From contig CAKUYO010000052.1 of the NCBI GenBank assembly GCA_934716995.1, positions 1-12,546 of the forward strand: a DNA stretch of 12,546 nucleotides, given 5' to 3'. A program made the translations under genes and the position numbers. Positions 7,503 through 12,546 of this stretch are shown here, piece after piece (position 1 is the stretch's first letter; each line of letters starts with the position of its first letter). Under the pieces are notes generated by a model. That model saw nothing but the letters and a program-made list of their open reading frames with translations. It was not told the origin of the DNA and did no database searches. The DNA comes from an uncultured Bacteroidales bacterium. GTDB taxonomy: Bacteria > Bacteroidota > Bacteroidia > Bacteroidales > Paludibacteraceae.

Positions 7503-10500
7503 ATGAATAAGATAGTTTATAATGGCTTAGTTTTCGCTGATGAAGATGGTATAGGTGAAGGTAAGCTTACAGATATTTCATTTCAAGCAGAAACATCATT
7601 GGCCCAAGATGAACTATCTGTAGATACACTGAACTTTGCTGTTAAATATCCCGGAGATGAAAGCAAGCCTGATGATTCTATAGCTAAATTGCCATATGGT
7701 ACAATTTGTAGCTATTATAGAGATGATGTACTGTTTTGCAAATATTATCTTGTTTCTGTAACAAGAGATGATAAATTTAAATACGAATTTGAATTTCAAT
7801 CTTCTATTGGTTTGTTAGATGATACTAACCATTATGGAGGTTTATACTCTGGTGCTTATGCAAGTGATATTATCGCTGATGTAATTGGTGGTAAGATTCC
7901 GTATACAATTAAACCAGTATTTTCTAAAATTAAACTATATGGTTGGCTTCCTGTTGCAACTCGTAGAGCAAATTTACAATAGGTTCTCTTTGCTTGCGGT
8001 GGTTGCATTAAGAGAAATGAAGAGGGTAATGCTTATATTACAACTCTTGACACAACAACTCCAAAACAGATTCCAGATAATAGAATTTTCTCTGCTGGAA
8101 AAATTAAATACGATAGTAATATAAGTTCTGTTGCTGTTACGGAACACGGCTATGTTAAACTTGATAATATTGAGGACACAAAACTTTTTAAGGGTGAATT
8201 GATTGGCTCTGATTTTGTCACTCCTAAAGGCGTTTCTGTGAGTAATGCTTCACTTGTTACTTGGGATAAACCTTGTTATGACATTACTGTAAAGGGAACT
8301 ACATTGATAGAGTCTGATGTTAACTATGCTGTAGTAAATGCAACTCCCGCTGTTGAGGTTTATGGAAAAGAGTATTTACATACGGAAAGTGTTGTTCATA
8401 AAGATAAGCCTGATTATACTGGTAAGGAAAAACTTGCAGAGGTAAAGAAAGCTACTCTTGTATCTCTTGCCAACAGTGCTTCTACCGCTGAAAGAATGAT
8501 GGCTTATTATGGTAATGCTAATACTATGTCTCCTTCTATTATTTTAGAGAATGAGAGAACAACTGATAACATTGAGTTAACTAATCCATTTTGGGAAAAG
8601 TCTACAGGTTTTATTAAGTCTATTGATGCTTCTGTTGGGCCAAAAATTACTAAAGCTAACTGCGAGATAATTTTAAATTATGTTCCTCCTACAGTTGTTG
8701 GTAGTAGAACTCTTGTTTCTATTGATATTACTACTCCGCCTACTCAATTAGCTTATGCAACAGGCGATTATTTTAATAAGAATGGAATGGTAGTTACTGC
8801 GACTTATGACGATGGTACTACAGCTATCGTTAATAATTATCAGGTATCTCCTAATACTCCTTTGACACTTGAAGATACCACAATTACCATTACTTATAGA
8901 GAAATTGGCGTTAGCGCAAGTGCTACAGTTGATATTACTGTAAAGAACGTGCTGAGAAAAATTGAGATTACACAACCTCCATATACTGTTGATTATTATG
9001 TAGATGATACATTTGATAATACAGGTATGATTGTGGAAGCTTTCTATTCAGATGGTTCCCACAAATAGATAAACAACTATACTTGGGAGCCTACAAGAGC
9101 ACTTACAGAAGAAGACAATACAATTACTATCTCTTATTCAGAAGATGGTGTGACAGCTAAAACATATCAAGATATAACAGTTGGTGAAGCTCCTGATTTG
9201 GTGTCGATTGCTATTACTAATCCCCCTGATAAGACAGTCTATAAGTTGAATGAATACTTTGACAGAACTGGTATGATTGTCACAGCTACTTTTGCTGATG
9301 GAAAGAGTAGGATTGTAAGCGGTTATACTGTTTCTCCTAATGGAGCTTTGGGTAAAGATGATACAATTATTACTGTTAGCTACACAAGAAAAGGTATTAC
9401 AAAGACTGCAACTCAAGAAATCACTGTTGTATATCTGACCTCTATTGTTGTTTCCCATCCTCCTACATACACTGAATATTATGAAGGAAATAGCTTTAAC
9501 AAAGCTGGTATGGTTATCACAGCTATCTATAGCAACAATAATACTAAGGTGCTTGCTGATACTGATTATACTGTAACACCAGAAGTATTGATGATGAAAA
9601 TGACCAGTGTTACTATTAGCTATACTGAGGATGGAGTAACAGCTACAACTACACAAACTGTAAAGGTAAACTACTATCCATATGACTTTACTAAAAGCAT
9701 TGTAATTAGTCAGAGTGGAACTTATAACCTTAAAGATATTGGTGCTACTCACAGAAACTTTAGAGTTATTGCTATTAGTGGTGGTCAAGGTGGATAGGGT
9801 GGTGCTGATGGCGTTGCTGGTGGAAACTCTGATTCGTCTATCATTTCCAGTAGAGATGCTGGCTCAGAAGAATCTTCTGCTGGAGGTACTGGAGGCAAAG
9901 GCGGTAAAGGTGGAGCACTTGGTAAGAGTGGTAAAGTAATTAGTGGTGAAGGATATGTAGATGCTTTAACTGATAGTATTACTATTAATATAGGTGCTGC
10001 TGGTGAAGGTACAGCTAATGGTTCTGCTCCTACTGTGGGTGGAGAAGGTGGTAATACTACTTGTTCCTTTGGCTCTACTACACTTGATTCTAATAATGGT
10101 GAACAAGTAGAAAACGGTTATAAAGACTTATTCTCTGAAACTGTATATGCTCTTGATGGTATCGCTGGTATTGATGGAGCATATGGCGGTAATGGTGGTG
10201 ATGGTTCTTCTTCTGGAACGAGTGGTAAAGCTGGTGAAAGCGTAAATGGTATGTCTGGTGGTTCTCCCGGAACTGCACATAGAAAAACAGGTGGTAGTTA
10301 TCCTATAAGATATAGTTTGCAAAGTGATTCTGGTGGCTTTAGTGGTCATTTCAGAGACAGCCAATTATATACTTTCTATACCAATTATTCCTTTAACTCT
10401 GATACTGGTATTTGTACTTTTACTGGTAAAAAGGTGTTTTATGGTAGAGAGTGGGATAGTTATGTAAATGCTGGTGGTACTTACTACTTAGATAGTTATT

Positions 10501-10919
10501 CTGACCATAGAGGTTATGGTAAGGCACAAGTCTTTACTTCCGGTAACTACTATTATCCCGGCTATAGGAGTGACCTGTATGTAGCAAAAGCAACGTATGG
10601 TTCACCCGGTTATATAGAGACTCAATCTGGTGGTGGTGGCGGTGGTGCTTCTGCTATTAGTGCTGGCTCTAATGCAAGCGGAATAACTGGTGGTGCTGGT
10701 GCTAATGGTGGTACTACTGCTTTTACTGGTACTTTTGGTTGTGGTGGTAACGCTGGTAATGGTGGCGGTGGCGGTGGTGGTGCTGGTGGTACTTACGCAT
10801 GGTGTCACGCTAAATACGATAGTGGTGCTTGGACTAATGGCGGTTCTGGTGGTGCTGGTGGTCAAGGTGGTGCTGGTACTAATGGTGCTACTGGTTGTGT
10901 CATTATTTATTACTCCTAA
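7503..10919 (+). CDS. Tail hub protein fused to four Ig-like domains and a glycine-rich adhesin tip; three in-frame TAGs
   Basis: 1138 residues when TAGs 7980, 9066 and 9795 (residues 160, 522, 765) are translated; stop TAA 10917-10919. I prefer ATG 7503 because GGAGG (7494-7498) is only one base from the ATG at 7500. Residues 1 to about 400 resemble siphophage tail hub/Tal-type proteins, with 'ATRRANLQxVLFACGG' (x is the TAG; Gln is what I recall there) and 'SASTAERMMAYYGNA'. Residues about 404-724 are four Ig-like repeats. From about 759 the chain is strongly Gly-rich, interrupted by a Tyr-rich island (about 936-1040), and ends 'GCVIIYYS', typical of phage glycine-rich receptor-binding tips. 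It likely forms the tail tip, with the hub binding the tail and the Gly-rich end touching the host surface. No peptidase or muralytic motif was recognised. Confidence 0.85.
8712..9674 (+). repeat. Four tandem bacterial Ig-like (Big_3-type) domains
   Basis: Four protein repeats of about 80 residues start near 8712, 8952, 9198 and 9435. Each follows the same order: 'I-x-PP', a Tyr-containing strand, 'YF/TF-(N/D)-x-x-GM-V/I-V/I', 'Y/F-x-DG-x', a 'Y-x-V-x-P' strand, then 'T-I/V-T-I/V-S-Y' and 'G-V/I-x-x'. This matches the group 3 bacterial Ig-like pattern. A TAG (9066) lies within the second repeat directly after its 'SDGSHK' turn, and the repeat is complete only if it is read through. The fourth repeat is the most divergent, with NNN in place of the DG turn. 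They probably act as a rigid spacer, or as a carbohydrate-binding stalk, between hub and tip. Confidence 0.8.
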
Positions 10920-10960
10920 AAAAGTCTTGAGTTATTATTAAAACTTTTTTATGATGTATT

Positions 10961-10984
10961 AGGGAGTATACTTATACTCCTTTT
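10961..10984 (+). terminator. Terminator after adhesin gene
   Basis: GGAGTAT (10963-10969) pairs with ATACTCC (10974-10980), 7 bp with a 4-base loop and possible extra pairs below, followed by TTTTC (10981-10985). Just upstream, 10918-10925 and 10943-10950 form an AT-only type stem (AAAAAAGT / ACTTTTTT) overlapping the stop codon, which may act as an additional weak terminator. Confidence 0.65.
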
Positions 10985-11037
10985 CATATAGAATGAATTT
11001 CTATTAATGATAACTTAAAGAGAAAGGAGAAATAGAC

Positions 11038-11253
11038 ATGGAATGGCAAATAGTTACAGTTATCATTACTCTTGTGAGTTTTGGTACTGCTATCATTAAA
11101 CCAATGCTTAAACTTAATAGCTCTATTGTTAAGCTTACTGATGCTGTGGAGAGCTTAGAATTAAATGGTTCTGAAATAAAAGATATTGTTAAAGAGCATG
11201 AAAATAAATTAGATGACCACGAGAAAAGAATAATCATTCTTGAATAGAAATAA
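11038..11253 (+). CDS. Small membrane-anchored coiled-coil protein (possible holin-type/XhlA-like), TAG near C-terminus
   Basis: 71 residues if TAG 11245-11247 (residue 70) is read, ending at TAA 11251-11253; 69 residues if it stops. AAAGGAG (11023-11029) precedes ATG 11038. Residues about 3-23 form one hydrophobic membrane segment ('WQIVTVIITLVSFGTAIIK'), followed by a charged heptad-like helix (about 27-70) with Leu/Ile at regular spacing. This layout, together with the position after the tail adhesin gene, recalls small phage membrane proteins near lysis genes, such as hemolysin XhlA-type. No endolysin follows, so a role in lysis is only a guess; it could also be a membrane anchor or exclusion protein. 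The terminators on both sides make it a single-gene unit if a promoter exists in 10985-11020, but I see no convincing one. Confidence 0.65.
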
Positions 11254-11260
11254 AAAATTA

Positions 11261-11298
11261 AGAGAGTAATAGATTAATTTCTACTACTCTCTTTTTTT
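11261..11298 (+). terminator. Strong terminator closing the late region
   Basis: AGAGAGTA (11261-11268) pairs perfectly with TACTCTCT (11285-11292), followed by seven Ts (11292-11298). The 16-base loop contains a possible small inner stem. It ends the rightward transcript before the non-coding region and the convergent integrase gene. Confidence 0.85.
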
Positions 11299-11315
11299 AT
11301 CCATATTAAGCCGGG

Positions 11316-11407
11316 GTATCTGTAGAGCGCATAGTACCTAAACCTAATAGGTGGAGAGGGAGGGAGGATATTGATTCCTCCCCCTCTTAGGTAGGATGCT
11401 GCGATAC
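11316..11407. ncRNA. Candidate structured RNA (nested stems), unknown class
   Basis: Pairing can be drawn at several levels: 11316-11320 with 11403-11407 (GTATC/GATAC); 11327-11332 with 11396-11402 (one bulged T); 11335-11341 with 11387-11393 (TACCTAA/TTAGGTA, perfect); an inner small hairpin 11342-11345 with 11349-11352; and a long G/C-rich hairpin 11355-11368 with 11376-11387 with one or two bulges and a 7-base loop. The block is more GC-rich than its surroundings. No promoter was recognised and the transcribed strand is unknown; G-T pairs do not settle it. It could instead be a DNA element of the attachment site. Confidence 0.45.
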
Positions 11408-11410
11408 ACG

Positions 11411-11454
11411 CCATTACACTTTTTATATATATAGGGAACGTAATAGTGTAATGG
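11411..11454. repeat. Inverted repeat CCATTACACT / AGTGTAATGG
   Basis: A perfect 10-base inverted repeat (11411-11420 and 11445-11454) is separated by a 24-base AT-rich spacer containing TATATATATA. The same CATTACAC word occurs again as a pair at 11511-11531. Candidate binding sites for integrase, excisionase or a repressor. Confidence 0.6.
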
Positions 11455-11510
11455 ACATCCTCTAAAGCCAGTAATTATATGGGGTTTGAGGACTTTGCAC
11501 AAGAAGCTCT

Positions 11511-11531
11511 CATTACACTCGTGGTGTAATG
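11511..11531. repeat. Inverted repeat CATTACAC / GTGTAATG next to integrase stop
   Basis: A perfect 8-base inverted repeat (11511-11518 and 11524-11531) with a 5-base spacer, only 11 bases beyond the integrase stop codon. It repeats the word found at 11411-11454. On the - strand it could form a hairpin after the integrase gene, but no T-run follows, so protein binding or transcript end protection is likelier than termination. Confidence 0.6.
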
Positions 11532-11542
11532 GAAAAATTACC

Positions 11543-12496
11543 TCATTTTTTCATGCTAATTCTTCTACTACTCATTTGACTTAGAGGGCTAAGTTTATCA
11601 AAATTCTTAGTCAAATCACTATTATAGATAGCACAGTAATGCTTAGTCATATCAAGGGTAGAGTGTCCAAGTATCTTTTGAAGCGTGAAAGCGTCACCTC
11701 CACAATCAATCAAATACTTTTTAGCAAATGTATGTCTAAACAGATGGGTTGAAGTTTTAGAAACACCTCTATTGAGATTATATCTTTGAATACTACATCT
11801 AAGACCATTGATAGTCATTTGCTCATTAGTCTCATTAGGAAAGAGGTAATCTTCTGGTGTACCTTCTCTATAAGTCAAATACTCTTGAAGGATATTGACC
11901 ATCTCACTACAAAGCGGTAATGGTTGAGGTTTACCATTCTTCATGTGTCTGGCAAAGATAGTTCTACCATCTAAATCTACATCTTCAACCAGAAAGTTTC
12001 TAACTGTAGCTGCTCGACAACCACAATTAATTAATAGGTTCTCAATGACCCATGTTCTATATTCTGCAAAAGTACATTTCTTAACATTTGGCTTCTTGAG
12101 TAAGAGTTTCAATTCTGCGTCTGTATAAGGAGTCTTAACTACTTCTTGCTTTTTATATGGAACAATAGAAATACATTGATAACCACTATCCTTACACCAA
12201 TTCAGAAAGGTTCTAAAGGTTGCAGTATAGCTATGGATAGAATTAGGAGATAAGTTAGCGTCTATCATTTTGTTTATTATTAAATAATATGTTTCAGCGT
12301 CCAAATTTGAAAGAGAGAGCTTACCTATGTCCTGATACTTGTTAATAGCTTGGAGGGCTTCTGCATAGGAATTTAATGTTTCTTTCTTTATTCCTTGAGC
12401 CTTTTTGATTTTGAGGAAGGTGTCATAGAGGGAAGAGATAGTTTCCTGTTTCTTGGAAGGTGAAAGTTTCTTGTGGGTATTGGTACGCATACTCAT
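11543..12496 (-). CDS. int: Tyrosine recombinase / phage integrase
   Basis: 317 residues, stop TGA (11545-11543 on the - strand). About residues 18-103 form a SAM-like N-terminal DNA-binding domain ('LYDTFLKIKKAQGIKKETLNSY'). The catalytic domain follows with the full active-site set visible: Arg161 ('GCRAAT'), Lys186 ('HMKNGK'), His251 and Arg254 ('HLFRHTFAKKYL'), His278 ('LGHST') and the nucleophile Tyr287 ('TKHYCAIY'). It would integrate and, with help, excise the phage genome, so the phage is probably temperate. Start ATG 12494-12496 has GGAGG four bases upstream; an alternative ATG six bases downstream (12488-12490) gives better spacing. The start lies in an inverted repeat. There is no in-frame TAG, unlike most late genes on the other strand. 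No arm-binding domain is obvious at the extreme N-terminus, which is short and basic. Confidence 0.95.
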   Translation of the reverse strand: MSMRTNTHKKLSPSKKQETISSLYDTFLKIKKAQGIKKETLNSYAEALQAINKYQDIGKLSLSNLDAETYYLIINKMIDANLSPNSIHSYTATFRTFLNWCKDSGYQCISIVPYKKQEVVKTPYTDAELKLLLKKPNVKKCTFAEYRTWVIENLLINCGCRAATVRNFLVEDVDLDGRTIFARHMKNGKPQPLPLCSEMVNILQEYLTYREGTPEDYLFPNETNEQMTINGLRCSIQRYNLNRGVSKTSTHLFRHTFAKKYLIDCGGDAFTLQKILGHSTLDMTKHYCAIYNSDLTKNFDKLSPLSQMSSRRISMKK

Positions 12497-12530
12497 GGTT
12501 CCTCCTTTTTTAATTGAAAACCATGCGTAC
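12483..12530 (-). promoter_or_regulatory. Inverted repeat around integrase start: candidate translational control hairpin
   Basis: Read on the - strand, GTACGCATGGTT (12530-12519) can pair with AACC plus ATGCGTAC (12500-12497 and 12490-12483), leaving six bases bulged. Alternatively CATGGTT (12525-12519) pairs perfectly with AACCATG (12500-12494), which contains the start codon. The loop holds AAAAAAGGAGG, the ribosome binding site. The palindrome could gate integrase translation or be a protein-binding site. A possible -10-like TATGCT lies just upstream (12541-12536), with the -35 region outside the window; weak. Confidence 0.5.
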
Positions 12531-12546
12531 AGGAAAGCATAAAAAA

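Larger units (their letters stand above)
861..11247 (+). other. Sixteen in-frame TAG codons read as sense (probably Gln)
   Basis: First bases of the TAGs: 861, 1983, 2129, 2644, 4298, 4523, 5165, 5294, 5441, 5951, 7138, 7354, 7980, 9066, 9795, 11245. All lie in the frame of a + strand gene and interrupt recognisable domains. Bases on either side vary (next codon GAC, GAG, ACT, ATT, AAT, CTT, GCG and so on), so this looks like a reassigned codon rather than a read-through context. All complete genes end at TAA or TGA. Confidence 0.92.
11299..11542. other. Gene-free region rich in inverted repeats; candidate attP region
   Basis: About 244 bases without a plausible gene lie between the late terminator and the 3' end of the convergent integrase gene. 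It holds a nested fold at 11316-11407, two inverted repeats built on CATTACAC/GTGTAATG (11411-11454 and 11511-11531), and an imperfect hairpin between them (11458-11492, CCTC..AAA..CC with GG..TTT..GAGG). Repeated short sites next to an integrase gene at the edge of the structural module are what one expects of an attachment site with integrase or accessory-protein binding sites. No core sequence can be identified without the host junctions, so the attP call is inference. Confidence 0.4.

Noticed and set aside
8712..9674. CRISPR-like or DNA tandem repeat array
   Set aside because: The repetition is at protein level (Ig-like domains of about 80 residues) with diverged DNA, and there are no spacers.
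9138..9788. 216-codon antisense ORF opposite the Ig-like repeats
   Set aside because: Ser/Asn/Cys-rich product that mirrors the repeated sense strand; the sense frame has clear domains and continues on both sides.
861..9797. Genes read as pseudogenes broken by nonsense mutations
   Set aside because: Only TAG interrupts them, never TAA, TGA or a frameshift, and all conserved motifs are intact; decay would not choose one codon.
10035..10919. Diversity-generating retroelement variable region in the adhesin
   Set aside because: No template repeat or reverse transcriptase is present in the window, and the end of the gene lacks the usual C-type lectin pattern.
10602..10941. Overlapping ORFs on both strands in the glycine-rich region
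   Set aside because: GGT-rich repeats give open frames of Thr/Ser or Val/Leu runs in other frames; low complexity, no initiation signal.
1983..11247. Context-dependent stop read-through instead of codon reassignment
   Set aside because: The codons before and after the 16 TAGs share no motif, and up to six occur in one gene, which would give negligible full-length product at ordinary read-through rates.
11313..11413. Possible tRNA: TAGAGCGCA resembles a D-arm and CCA follows a short closing stem
   Set aside because: No cloverleaf can be drawn: no TTCRA T-loop, acceptor pairing is only five bases and the inner stems are nested rather than side by side. No CUA suppressor tRNA found in the window.
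11511..11531. Rho-independent terminator of the integrase gene
   Set aside because: The hairpin is good, but on the - strand no T-run follows it.

Overview
This window looks like the late structural region of a temperate, tailed phage (siphovirus-type, long non-contractile tail) or prophage that uses a modified genetic code. Thirteen genes run on the + strand in the usual order of phages of Gram-positive hosts: scaffold (cut by the window start), major capsid protein, head-tail connector, head closure, HK97 gp10-like joining protein, tail terminator, major tail protein, tail assembly chaperone pair, tape measure, a short distal-tail protein, a hub/adhesin fusion and a small membrane protein. 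A tyrosine integrase lies convergent on the - strand at the right end. The sequence is AT-rich with strong AGGAGG-type ribosome binding sites and U-tract terminators. That suggests a Firmicutes (clostridial, gut-type) host and argues against Bacteroidetes; this host call is inference.

The main observation is that TAG is not a stop here. Read with the standard code, the capsid, joining, tail terminator, tape measure, distal tail and adhesin genes each break into fragments at in-frame TAG codons. Read through TAG, every fragment joins in the same frame into a full-length protein ending at TAA or TGA. I count 16 in-frame TAGs in 8 genes and no gene that ends at TAG. At three places the TAG falls where I recall glutamine being conserved in the family, so TAG = Gln (translation table 15) is the best reading. 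TGA is a stop: it ends five genes, three of them in ATGA overlaps with the next start. The integrase has no in-frame TAG and is readable in the host's ordinary code.

Layout: 1-2763 head and head-tail joining genes, tightly packed with several 1-4 base overlaps; 2784-3215 major tail protein followed by a terminator; 3289-7449 chaperones, tape measure and short tail protein, then a second terminator; 7503-10919 a 1138-residue hub with four Ig-like repeats and a glycine-rich tip; 11038-11253 a membrane/coiled-coil protein; 11299-11542 a non-coding region full of inverted repeats, which is a candidate structured RNA and/or attP; 11543-12496 integrase, whose start codon lies inside a hairpin.

The two chaperone genes are linked by a textbook -1 frameshift signal: A AAA AAC in the correct phase, a 6-base spacer holding the first gene's TAA, and an 8-bp stem capped by GAAA. 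Two of the internal terminators leave almost no room for a promoter before the next gene, so they probably set expression ratios within one long late transcript. No tRNA, suppressor tRNA, release factor, terminase, portal or endolysin is seen here; those would lie outside the window.
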